Origin: CAWDXG01 sp963822115
GTDB lineage: Bacteria > Myxococcota_A > Polyangia > Polyangiales > Polyangiaceae
Assembly (NCBI GenBank): GCA_963822115.1
Contig: CAWGGM010000009.1
Coordinates: 62,001-126,000 of the forward strand
Reading direction: 5' to 3'
DNA length: 64,000 nt
In this document: positions 17,632 to 26,076 of the stretch, piece by piece
Layout: each line of letters opens with the position of its first letter
How positions within the stretch are numbered: position 1 is the first letter of the stretch
Notes under the pieces: model-generated
Databases searched by the model: none
What the model saw: the letters and a program-made list of their open reading frames with translations, nothing else
What the model was told of the DNA's origin: nothing
Position numbers and translations under genes: made by a program

Positions 17632-18201
17632 ATGGCGGGCTGGTCTGCGATCATCGGAAGCATCCGGGCGAACAAGGGAGGCTACGCCTGGCGTGTCGGA
17701 CAGGCGCTCGCACATCGAGGTTTCCGTGTCGGCGGCTTCGTGCAGGAGGCCGTGCGCGAAGCCGACGGGACAATCATCGGCTATGATCTCGTGCGGCTGC
17801 TCGATCGGCAGACCCAGCCGCTGGCTCGCGTCTCGAACGAGCCGCATCTGTGCTCGTGGCGATTCGACAAGCACGGCTTCCAGACCGCAGCATCGTGGTT
17901 GTCGGATCCGGACCTCGACGTGATCGTCGTCGACAGCGTGGGAAAGCTGGAAGCCGCCGGCAGCGGGCACTACCCGGCGTTCTCGGCGCGCGTGCTCGCG
18001 CCGGACGCGCCGCACGTCATCGCCTGCATCCGCGACACGAGCCTGGCGACCATCGTGCTGGGCTTGCCGGATCCCATCGCGAGCCTGGAGGTTCCCGCCT
18101 CGAACGGCGCGACCCAGGACTTCGTCGATGAGCTCGACAATCTGCTGCGACCCGATGCACCGAGCGTGCGGCCGTACGCGGGCCATCAACGGACAGGCTG
18201 A
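17632..18201 (+). CDS. DUF2478/THEP1-like NTPase
   Basis: This 189-residue protein resembles the DUF2478 group of small P-loop NTPases related to THEP1, often encoded near molybdenum enzymes. The start is fixed by GGAGGAGG just before ATG 17632. The N-terminal loop GSIRANKGGYAW is a degenerate Walker A, with Asn in place of the second Gly. Next come HRGFRVGGFVQEAV, GYDLVRL and a Walker B-like DVIVVDSVGKLE. The conserved CSWRFDKHGFQTA and PAFSARV segments fit the family. Its place between ric and the molybdoenzyme operon suggests a role in molybdenum cofactor supply; that is inference. Confidence 0.6.
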   Translation: MAGWSAIIGSIRANKGGYAWRVGQALAHRGFRVGGFVQEAVREADGTIIGYDLVRLLDRQTQPLARVSNEPHLCSWRFDKHGFQTAASWLSDPDLDVIVVDSVGKLEAAGSGHYPAFSARVLAPDAPHVIACIRDTSLATIVLGLPDPIASLEVPASNGATQDFVDELDNLLRPDAPSVRPYAGHQRTG

Positions 18202-18248
18202 ACCGCGCAGCCGGTTCGCCAAGCGCCGCTGGACGCGCAGCCGTTACG

Positions 18249-18265
18249 CCCGGCGACACGCCGGG
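18249..18265. terminator. Hairpin between convergent genes
   Basis: CCCGGCG (18249-18255) and CGCCGGG (18259-18265) form a perfect seven-pair stem with an ACA loop. It lies between the DUF2478-like gene (plus) and torD (minus), a natural place for a bidirectional terminator. There is no flanking T-run. Confidence 0.45.
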
Positions 18266-18356
18266 GCCGCGCCGGACCACGGCAGCAATTGTTCCACCGG
18301 TGTTGCAACGCCGCCGCCCGAAGCGCGGGTAGCCCTACAGAACAGGGCGGCAGCCC

Positions 18357-19376
18357 TCAGTGGGCGGGTAGCTGGCGTGCTTCGCCTTCGAGTCGTTCGA
18401 GCATGGCAATCGTCGTGGCGATCCGGCGACGAAGGGGCTCGACCAGGGTGGCAAGACCGGGGACGCCCGTCGCGGACGCCGCCTCGAGCGCTCTGTCGCG
18501 CTCTCGAAACAGATCGATCAGATTGCCGATGACTTCACCGAAGGAGCCAAGCTCCACAGCGGAGCGGAAGAGGTTCTCGAGCAGCACGCGGCGCTCGCCG
18601 AAGCCGCGCGGGACCCGGCTCGTCCGCCCGACCCGCGCGACGTCGTCCCGGCTCAAGAACATCCCGGAGAGCGCCGGGAGCGTGAGCATGCGGGCGAGAT
18701 CCCTCAGGCCTGTCTCGTCCGCGTCGAGCATCGCGGGGAGCTCGGGCAGCGAAAATGCGTCGCCGTCGTGCGTGCGCTCTCCGAGCATCCTCCGATGCAT
18801 GAACAAGAGGTCCTCGACCTGGTCGACGAGCGCCGAGGGCCACGCGCGTCCCGCACTCCGCGCTGCCGCAGCGAGCGTCGGAAACCACCGGAGGAGGTGC
18901 CCTTCGAGAACCCGGAGCGAGAGCGCGCGAAGGTGCTCGACGATGTCGCCCAGGCCGTCTTCAATCGCATCGCTCTCGGCAGCCGAAAGGTGCGCGAGCG
19001 CCCTGAGCTCCGTCGCGAGGTGCTCGGCCTCCTCGGTCGTCGGATCGACGGCGAAGCCAGCGGCGCGATAGGTGTCATGCAGGCGATCGGCGAGCACCCC
19101 CCCACGATGCCCTCGGCATCGAGGAACACCCCTTCGAACGCCGGCACGGAGAAGCCGAAGACATGCTGGTGATCGGCCGCCGCCTCGTCCAGGTCCGGAT
19201 ACGCGTCGAGCGCCCGGGCGAGGAGATCGCTCACCCGCGCTGCCTCGACCGTCCGCGTCGATGGCCCCCGGGTCACGAGATCCGCGAGGAGCGCGTAGGC
19301 GCGGCCACGGCGCCCGCGCCGCGTCCACGTCGGACAGGGCCGGGGCGTGCGCGGGGGTCCCAGTCGTCATGCTCAC
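18357..19376 (-). CDS. TorD-type molybdoenzyme chaperone, frame broken twice
   Basis: This is a TorD/DmsD-family cytoplasmic chaperone that would help insert the molybdenum cofactor into the enzyme encoded just upstream. Read with corrections, the N-terminus goes from SDVDAAR to GRAYALLADLVTRG, through HQHVFGFSVPAFEGVFLDAEG (the TorD region), to VLADRLHDTYRAAGFAVDP and on to the end. The frame changes once near the GG at 19309-19310 and again at a run of seven C at 19097-19103. Both are homopolymers, which points to assembly error. A GTG at 19376 overlaps the molybdoenzyme stop (GTGA); an ATG follows at 19370. The C-terminal half is helical, as in the family. Confidence 0.68.
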   Translation of the reverse strand: MSMTTGTPAHAPALSDVDAARAPWPRLRAPRGSRDPGAIDADGRGSAGERSPRPGARRVSGPGRGGGRSPACLRLLRAGVRRGVPRCRGHRGGVLADRLHDTYRAAGFAVDPTTEEAEHLATELRALAHLSAAESDAIEDGLGDIVEHLRALSLRVLEGHLLRWFPTLAAAARSAGRAWPSALVDQVEDLLFMHRRMLGERTHDGDAFSLPELPAMLDADETGLRDLARMLTLPALSGMFLSRDDVARVGRTSRVPRGFGERRVLLENLFRSAVELGSFGEVIGNLIDLFRERDRALEAASATGVPGLATLVEPLRRRIATTIAMLERLEGEARQLPAH

Positions 19377-22346
19377 CTGCCGAAGGGCTTGTCGGGCAAC
19401 GCGTACGCCTCTTTCACAGGCTTGAGCGGACGCTTGAGCCAGTAGGGCCGCCGCGTCCCGTCAGGGCTGTGGTCGACGGCCGATCGCGCGAGCGCGACCC
19501 ACTCGCGATACACCTGCATCGACTTCTTCGTGTCGACGACGACGTCACCGTGCTTGTCGTTTGCGTGCGCCTTCTCGACGTTGGTCGCCTTCTGGTGCCA
19601 GCAGTGCGCGCCGCTCACCGGATCGGGATGCACCGCGTGCGTGAGGTTCTGGTGCACGCCGACGTCCTCCCACCAGACGCGGCTCGTGTCGGGATCCGGC
19701 GACTTCCACGCGCGGGCGCCGTGGACAATGTGGAGCTCGTGCTCGCCGTCCTTCTCGTCGAGCGAGACGAGGTTCGACATGCCCGAACCGACCCCAACGT
19801 TTTCCTTGAGCCGCCAGCGGCCGAGGTGGTGGCTCATCGCGACGATGCCCGGCTTGATGCCCTCCGTGACCCACACCCGATCGACGAAGTAGCCGATCTC
19901 GGTGGTGACGCGGATGAGGTCACCCGTCTCGACGCCGAGGCGCGCTGCGTCCGAGGGGTGCATCCACACCGGGTTCTTGTGGCTGATCTCGTAGAGCCAC
20001 TTCGCGTTCGCCGAGCGCGTGTGGATGAGCGTGGGCAAGCGGAAGGTCGGCAAGAGGAGCATCTGCCCTTCATCACGCTTGATGTTGTTCTTCGAGACGT
20101 GGCTCTCGAGCGTCCACGGCATGCAGTACTCCTGCTCCTTCCAGCCCCAGTCGAAGAGCGTTGGGCTGAAGAGCTCGAGCCGCTTCGAGGGCGTGTTGAA
20201 GCCGACCTTCTTGTCGCCGTCGCCGTCGATGTCGACGCCCTGCCCTTCGGGCGCGGTCTTCTCGTACGGCTGGTAGTTCGTCTTGAGGACCTCGAACGCG
20301 CCGTACTTCCGCATGTACTCGAGCGGCCGCATCTTCTCGGCCTTCGCGCCGTCGGCGAGGCCCGGGACGCTGTTTTCGAAGATGTGCGCCCAGTACTCGT
20401 CCATCGAGATCGGCTCGCCGGGCCGCGAAGGGCTCTCGAAGAACTTGCGGATGCCGAGCTCTCCGTCGGGATCCATCTTCCACGAGAGGTCGATCCACAT
20501 CTCGGCCTCTTCCCAGACCTCTCCCGGGTTCGCTTCGTAGGTGCGCTTGACCTTCTTGCCCGCGCGCTCCATCGCGACCCGCCTGACGGGCTGACGGAAT
20601 CCGATCCACTGGCCGGCGTGCGTCTCCTGGCTCATCACGTCGTGCCGCTCGCCCGCAGTGGCCCATCGGCAACACGTAGTCTGCGAACCACGCGCTCTCG
20701 TTCCAGGTCGGTGTGAGCGCGACGTGGAACTTCATCTTCTCCTCGTCCTGGAGCGCCTTGAGCCACATGAACCCGTCCGGGTTGATCCACATCGGGTTGT
20801 AGACACGCGTGAAGTAGACGTCGATGTCGCCGCGCCCCTCCTCGAGAAAGTGCGGGAGCAAGAAGCTCATCTCGTACATCGCGAACGGCCACTCGTGCGG
20901 CAGGTGCAGCTCGTTCCACGCGTTGAATGCGGGCGGGGACGAGAAGGGCTTGGGGACGAACTTGTTGTGGCTGTTGAGCGCCGTGCCGCCCTCGGTGCAG
21001 ACACTGCCGGTGAGCACGTTCAAGAAGAAGAGCGCGCGGGCGACCTGCCAGCCGCCGCGGTTGCCCATGGTCGCGCTACGCCAGGTATGCGCGGCCAGGC
21101 GGTTGCCCGCCCGCGCGATCGCGAGCGCAGCCTGCTCGAGCCGCTCGACCGGAACCTCGGACTCCTCGGCCGCACGCTCGAAGGTGAACTCGTCGTAGAG
21201 CGCTTCGAGCAAGCGATGGAAGTCCTCGAACCGCCACCCGCCGTCCTTGGCGTTCTCGGCGGCCTCCTCGGCGATCTTCCTGACGTCCGCGTCCTTCGCG
21301 AACTTCGGCGTGTTCTCGAGCGTCTCTTCCCAGTTCACCCAACGGCGAACGAACTCCGCGTCGTACTTCTTGTTGCGAATCAGGTAGCTCGCGATGGAGA
21401 GCAGGACGGTCGACTCCGAACCCGGCCACGTCGGAAGCCAGATGTCCGCGCGCGCCGCGGTGTTCGAGAGGCGCGGGTCGAGCACGATCAGCTTCGAGCC
21501 CTTGTGCTTGCCCTCCATGATCCGCTGGGCGTGCGGGTTGAAGTAGTGCCCGCTCTCGAGGTGCGCCGAGACAAGCAGCGTCGCGCGCGCGTTCGCGTAG
21601 TCCGGGCTCGGGCGGTCTCCGCCGGACCACATCTGGTAGCCGGCGCGCGCTCCCGCCGAGCAGATGTTGGTGTGGCTGTTGTGCCCGTCGACGCCCCACG
21701 CGCTGATCGTGCGGTTGGCGAAGTGGTCTTCGCCGGGCCTTCCCACGTGGTACATGATGCCGTCGAGGCGCTTCTTGCGCGACGCCCGCATCTTCGAAGC
21801 GATGTCCTCGAGCGCCTCGTCCCAGCTGACGCGCTTCCACTTGCCCTCGCCGCGCTTGCCGACGCGCTTGAGCGGGTAGAGGATCCGCTCCGGATCATAC
21901 GTCTGGTTGTGCGTCGCCGGACCCTTCGCGCAGTTGCGCCCGCGACTGCCCGGATGCACCGGGTTGCCTTCGAACTTGCGGATCTCGAACGTGTCCTTGT
22001 CGACGTAGGCGAGCAGCCCGCACCCGCTCTCGCAGTTGAAGCAGATCGTCGGGACGAGCGTGTAGCGCCGCGCCACCTTGCGCGGCCAGGCCTTCGAGTC
22101 CCACTCCACCCAATCGTCCCAGCGGTCGGTGGGCGGATACTGGGTGATGCGCCCGTCCGCCTGCTTGACCACATCGAGCTTCACGGGCTTCTTCTTCGAC
22201 TCCGAGTAGTCGGGCTGCTTGACGGGATCGCCCTGCTCGCGCTGCTCCGGCGCCGGGATGTTCTTCTGCTCTTCGTGCTCGGTGCTACGTCTGAACGCGA
22301 GGAGCCCCTCGAGGAAGCCGAGCGTGCCTGCGTGATTGGTGCTCAT
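19373..22346 (-). CDS. Molybdopterin oxidoreductase catalytic subunit, frame broken near 20653
   Basis: This is the large subunit of a DMSO-reductase-family complex iron-sulfur molybdoenzyme, about 990 residues. A [4Fe-4S] site is formed by Cys102, Cys105, Cys109 and Cys139. The segments GRNCAKGPATHNQ and WKRVSWDEALEDIA are typical. The likely molybdenum ligand is Cys229 in SHTNICSAG, so it is not a selenoenzyme. The C-terminal cofactor domain includes NPVWMHPSDAARLGVETGDLIRV. The frame changes by one base at GGG (CCC at 20652-20654) between PMGHCG and ERHDVMSQETH. No twin-arginine signal is seen at the N-terminus. The substrate is unknown; polysulfide-, tetrathionate- or arsenate-type reductases are possible relatives. 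Confidence 0.82.
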
Positions 22347-22363
22347 CGTCGTCGCCTCTTCTC

Positions 22364-24019
22364 TCAGCTGTTGGGAACTTCCTGGGGCGCCATGACGAAC
22401 GCATTCTCGAAGAACCAAAGCCCGGCCACGGCTGCGAGCCCTGCCACACCGGCGAGCACCGGCGCGCCAGTCCACACGAGGGCGAGCGGAGCGAGGTGGC
22501 CGAGCACGATCGCGCCCCACCAGAAGTCCGTCTTGTAGCGGCCATGGCTGATCTCGTGCGCGGCGCGAGCAGCGATCTCGCTCGCGTGCGGCATCCCGAA
22601 CTCACCGAGCAACGTCACGAAGAGATCGAGGAAGATCATCAGGACGAAGACGCCCTTCGCGATCGGCAACAGGCCCACCGGGAGTGCGATGAAGGCGCTC
22701 ATCGCGAGCAGCGCGCCCGCGCCGACCATCGACGCCTGGATCAAGAGGTGCAGGGGCAACAGCGGGCTCTGCCAGAGGTCGCGTCCCTCGGCCTGCCCGA
22801 AGAGGAAGGCCGTGTAGATGGCGGCGCCGAGCGCGAAGGGCACGCCGCCCCACAGGAGGAACGGCCTGGCCGACGCCGCGAGCGTGGGATCGATCCATCC
22901 CATAATCGCGGCGAGCTCGATGACGGTCCAGAGGCCTCCGATGGTCGAGAAGCCCATCAGGAAGATCGCTCCGCGGGCGAGCCACGAACGCCACTGCGGG
23001 CGCTTCAGGATGTAGAGGAAGCGCTCGGGCTTCTCGAGGTCGTACACGAGCAGCGCCGTCGTGAGCGCCATGAAGATCACGCTGATGGCGCCGCCGACGA
23101 CCGCGGTGAGCGGATCGAACGCGACTATCCCGGTCCCGAAGAGGATCGCGAGGAGCATGAAGATACCAGTCCCGATGCCCTTGGTGACGAGGTACGCGGG
23201 GACAGGCCAGTGCCATGGGATCTTGTGCTGCGCGTTGTATCCGACCTGCACCATGTGCGACGCCGTGCGCGCCCCCAGCATGATGGGACCGCTCGCGGGC
23301 AGACCTTGGTGTTGCGCCTTTCGAAGCGGCACACCGCTGCGGTTCTTTCGCTCCGACGTGGGACCGCCGTCGTGGCCGCTGGCAGCGTGCTTCTCTCCCC
23401 CTGGGTGCAGGGGCATGACATCCGCCCACTGGAAGCTCTCGGGCGTGCGCTCGGTCGCGGTCGGCACGAGGCTCACCGCAGCGCCGTCGATGTAGAAAAC
23501 CTTGGGCGCTGTGCCCTGCTCGGGCTTTCGCACCGAGACCTTCTCTCGCGCGAGCACCCTTGAAATCTCGGACCCGGGATCGTCGAGGTCGCCCGCGATG
23601 ATGGCGTGCGTCGGACAGACGACGGCGCAGCTCGGCTCGAGGCCGACGTCAAGCTTGTGCGCGCAGAAGTGGCACTTCGCGGCCGTGTTGGTCTCCGGGT
23701 CCACGTAGATGGCGTCGTAGGGGCACGCCTGCATGCACGCCTTGCAGCCGATGCAGGCGTTCTTGTCGAACTCTACGATTCCGTCACCGCGCTGGTACAT
23801 CGCCTCGGTCGGGCAGATGCGGACGCAAGGCGGGTTCGCGCAGTGGTTGCACCGCGTGACCTGGAAGTGCCGCTGCGTGCTCGGATACGTACCCGTCTCC
23901 GTGTACTTGACCCACGTGCGGTAGACGCCGAGCGGAACTTCGTTCTCGCTCTTGCAGGCTGTCGAGCATGCGTGACAGCCGATGCACGAACGATTGTCGA
24001 TGACGAAGCCGTAGTTCAT
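22364..24019 (-). CDS. Fused iron-sulfur (PsrB-type) and NrfD/PsrC-type membrane subunit
   Basis: This 551-residue protein joins two normally separate subunits of a molybdoenzyme. Residues about 1-190 carry four [4Fe-4S] motifs: CIGCHACSTAC, CNHCANPPCVRICP, CIGCKACMQACP and CHFCAHKLDVGLEPSCAVVCP. These form an electron wire. A linker of about 60 residues leads to an NrfD-like domain (about 255-550) with eight predicted helices, including the quinone-reactive type sequence YDLEKPERFLYILKRPQWRSWLARGA. It would connect the catalytic subunit to the quinone pool. It starts in an ATGA overlap with a tiny upstream frame, and the catalytic gene follows after 17 bases. The domain order is clear, the substrate is not. 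Confidence 0.85.
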   Translation of the reverse strand: MNYGFVIDNRSCIGCHACSTACKSENEVPLGVYRTWVKYTETGTYPSTQRHFQVTRCNHCANPPCVRICPTEAMYQRGDGIVEFDKNACIGCKACMQACPYDAIYVDPETNTAAKCHFCAHKLDVGLEPSCAVVCPTHAIIAGDLDDPGSEISRVLAREKVSVRKPEQGTAPKVFYIDGAAVSLVPTATERTPESFQWADVMPLHPGGEKHAASGHDGGPTSERKNRSGVPLRKAQHQGLPASGPIMLGARTASHMVQVGYNAQHKIPWHWPVPAYLVTKGIGTGIFMLLAILFGTGIVAFDPLTAVVGGAISVIFMALTTALLVYDLEKPERFLYILKRPQWRSWLARGAIFLMGFSTIGGLWTVIELAAIMGWIDPTLAASARPFLLWGGVPFALGAAIYTAFLFGQAEGRDLWQSPLLPLHLLIQASMVGAGALLAMSAFIALPVGLLPIAKGVFVLMIFLDLFVTLLGEFGMPHASEIAARAAHEISHGRYKTDFWWGAIVLGHLAPLALVWTGAPVLAGVAGLAAVAGLWFFENAFVMAPQEVPNS

Positions 24020-24120
24020 CGGCAGGTCCTCAAGGCGTTTGTCGGTTGCGCGGCGGGCAGCTTGCCGCGGTGCTGGTTTTCGGGAACGCTCTCCGGCGTC
24101 TCTTCGCGGGCCGTCGTCAT
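24016..24120 (-). CDS. Possible 34-residue leader peptide coupled to the molybdoenzyme operon
   Basis: An ATG at 24120 opens a 34-codon frame (MTTAREETPESVPENQHRGK and on) that ends in TGA overlapping the ATG of the fused Fe-S/NrfD gene. Overlap of this type often means translational coupling. There is no clear ribosome-binding site and no similarity to a known peptide. It could be a chance frame at the end of the degraded fragment just upstream. Confidence 0.25.
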   Translation of the reverse strand: MTTAREETPESVPENQHRGKLPAAQPTNALRTCR

Positions 24121-24482
24121 CGTGCGTAGGTTGTGTATTCGTCGGACAATGTGCAGGCCGAGTTCGTCGAGAAGCGTGAGGTCGTGATCGACCTGCTCGC
24201 GGACGGGGTCGATGAGCACGGCTGTTCCGGTCTCGGCCAAGAGTGGGCGTACGTAGCAGTTCTCACGCCAACGTCTGGATGCGTCGGACTTGGGTGAAAT
24301 TGCAGGCTTTAGCGGCAGATCGCGGGACCTGATGCATCGTCGCGTTGCGACGACGTTGCACCATTTGAAACCTTTCCGGGCATCCGGGCTCGCGCGGACG
24401 CTGGACGACATCGCAGGCCGCATCGAGAAGGCGCTCGCCGACAAACGGACTACGAGAACCCCCTTCGGGTTAAAACGCGTGC
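24121..24482. other. Intergenic region upstream of the molybdoenzyme operon
   Basis: This 360-base region between the minus-strand operon and the plus-strand lipoprotein holds a degraded hydrolase-like fragment (24130-24267) and little else. A small hairpin, AACCC-CCTTC-GGGTT (24458-24472), precedes the lipoprotein start. No clear promoter or Crp/Fnr-type palindrome was found by eye. Confidence 0.4.
24130..24267 (-). pseudogene. Fragment of a metallo-beta-lactamase-fold hydrolase (persulfide dioxygenase-like)
   Basis: Read on the minus strand, about 46 codons give RENCYVRPLLAETGTAVLID followed by PVREQVDHDLTLLDELGL. This matches the beginning of ETHE1-type persulfide dioxygenases and related glyoxalase II-like enzymes, in which such a block is followed by the THxHxDH metal motif. 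Here the reading continues into HIVRRIHN and then unrelated sequence, so the metal-binding motif and the rest of the enzyme are missing. It looks like a gene remnant left by a deletion. Similarity is judged from memory of the family pattern. Confidence 0.5.
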
Positions 24483-26072
24483 ATGCGAAACGCCTTGGTC
24501 CTGCTGGGTGCCTGGCTCGCGATCGGCTGCGGCGCGGCCGCGACGCCGGCCCCGGCCGCGCCCCCTGCTCCGCCCCCTCCGGCCTCCGCGCCGCCCGCTC
24601 CAACCGGCACACCTGCGCCGGCCAAGGCCGCCGGCCTACCCGAAGCCCCGAAGGCGCTGCCGCCGATACCCGCGAGCTGCAGCGCATTCATCCAGCACGC
24701 GGCCCCGGCCTGCGCGTCCCAGGGTGACGCAACGCTCGACGCGCTCGACGCGGCACTCGCTCTGACCGATGTGGCGGAGCGCGATGCCAGGCTGGCCGCA
24801 CTGGAGAACTGCTCCACCTTCCCCACCGGGTTGATGCGCGCGTTGCGCGCCGAGCTCGTGCCGACCGAATGCGGCGACGCGCTCGTCGAACCCGTGCTCG
24901 CGGCCCGTGCACAGAAGCTCGATCCGGCCGTGCACGACGCACTCGTCGGCCTCGGCCTCGGTGCGCGTCTGGCGCGCCTCGTCCACAAGCCTCCGCGCAT
25001 ACAACCCCCGTTCAACAAGCAACGCTTCCAGGAGTTCTTCCGCTCGAAGCTGGCGCCGTGGATCGCCGGTCAGGCCCGCGCCATCCACGACATCGCCGCG
25101 GGCGGCGCCAAGCTCCACGGCTACGGCGAAGGCGTCGTCGCGGTGGAGGCCGGAATGGCCGACATGCGTTTCGTGGACGTGGTGCGCAACGTGCCGCTGC
25201 CCGACGAGCTGGCGAAGGACAAGGAGCTGAAGGACATCTACTACGGCTCGCTCGACGAAGCGCTCGAGCCGCGCAAGGACCGCGGACGCGACGCCGCACT
25301 GGTCGGTCTAGAGCATTTCGCGGCGCTCGGCGCGCTGCACGACCCGCGCGTCGAGCAAGCCCGGTCCATGCTGTCGCGCCTGTATGGCGGCCGTCGCATC
25401 GACGCGCTCGACGGGCTGCTCTTGCCAGTGCTGCCGCCGTTCAAGGCGGGCACCCGTGCCGAGCGTCTCGCAGCCAAGCTGCCGACGTTCTACGCGGGCT
25501 ACGTTCTGTCGAAATCCGACCCCACCGATCCGGCGCTGCTCCGCGCGTTGATCGAGCGCGGCGTGCCTTCCGGGGCGCAGAAGCGCCTGGAGGCGGCCAA
25601 GCTCGACTCGCCCGCGCGCGAGCTGTACGCGCGCTTCCTGGTCGAGCTCGGCCAGACCTACTGGCGCTCCCGGGACTTCGCCCGCGCCGCATCGATAGCC
25701 GCGGCGAGCACAACGTCCACCCACCAGCAGCCGCGGCTGATCGCGGCGCTTGCGCAGGCGCTCCAGGGCGGCCCGAAGAACGCCGCCCAGATGATGCTCA
25801 AGGGGCCGTTTCTACCTGGTGGTGTCGGCGACGTGGCCGCGCTCGATCGGCTCGCCCACTCGCACGGCAAGCTGTCCGGAATGGCCGCCTACGACGCCGC
25901 GTACATCCTGCAGCTCGTCGCACCGGCCAAGCCCGACGCCAGCTACTGGAAGGATCTGGCAACGCGCTACGAGTCCGCCGCACGCCTGCTCAAGGGCAAG
26001 CCGCGCGCGCACGCCCGCGACCGGGCCAAGGCGGCCAGGGCCACGGTGAAGGCCATCCGCTCCGGCAAGTGA
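24483..26072 (+). CDS. Large lipoprotein of unknown function
   Basis: This is a 529-residue predicted lipoprotein. The signal sequence MRNALVLLGAWLAIGC ends in a lipobox, followed by about 45 residues rich in Pro and Ala. The mature part contains four early cysteines in two close pairs (ASCSAFIQHAAPAC and ENC...TEC) and is then largely alpha-helical. The helical part has repeated Ala/Leu-rich segments such as LLRALIERGVPSGAQKRLEAAK and YARFLVELGQTYWRSRDFARAASIAA. That pattern suggests TPR-like helical repeats, but no domain is recognised. It stands alone and converges with the sulfatase-fold gene, the two stops being 4 bases apart. Confidence 0.65.
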   Translation: MRNALVLLGAWLAIGCGAAATPAPAAPPAPPPPASAPPAPTGTPAPAKAAGLPEAPKALPPIPASCSAFIQHAAPACASQGDATLDALDAALALTDVAERDARLAALENCSTFPTGLMRALRAELVPTECGDALVEPVLAARAQKLDPAVHDALVGLGLGARLARLVHKPPRIQPPFNKQRFQEFFRSKLAPWIAGQARAIHDIAAGGAKLHGYGEGVVAVEAGMADMRFVDVVRNVPLPDELAKDKELKDIYYGSLDEALEPRKDRGRDAALVGLEHFAALGALHDPRVEQARSMLSRLYGGRRIDALDGLLLPVLPPFKAGTRAERLAAKLPTFYAGYVLSKSDPTDPALLRALIERGVPSGAQKRLEAAKLDSPARELYARFLVELGQTYWRSRDFARAASIAAASTTSTHQQPRLIAALAQALQGGPKNAAQMMLKGPFLPGGVGDVAALDRLAHSHGKLSGMAAYDAAYILQLVAPAKPDASYWKDLATRYESAARLLKGKPRAHARDRAKAARATVKAIRSGK

Positions 26073-26076
26073 GGCG

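Noticed and set aside
19373..22346. Frame break in the molybdoenzyme as a selenocysteine TGA
   Set aside because: The break is a one-base frame change at GGG, not an in-frame TGA, and the Mo ligand is Cys229. The other frame breaks in the window were checked the same way and none is a candidate Sec codon.
24290..24480. Protein-like frame on the plus strand upstream of the lipoprotein
   Set aside because: Parts look plausible (ARTLDDIAGRIEKALADKR), but no start, ribosome-binding site or family match was found, and it runs into the lipoprotein start in another frame.
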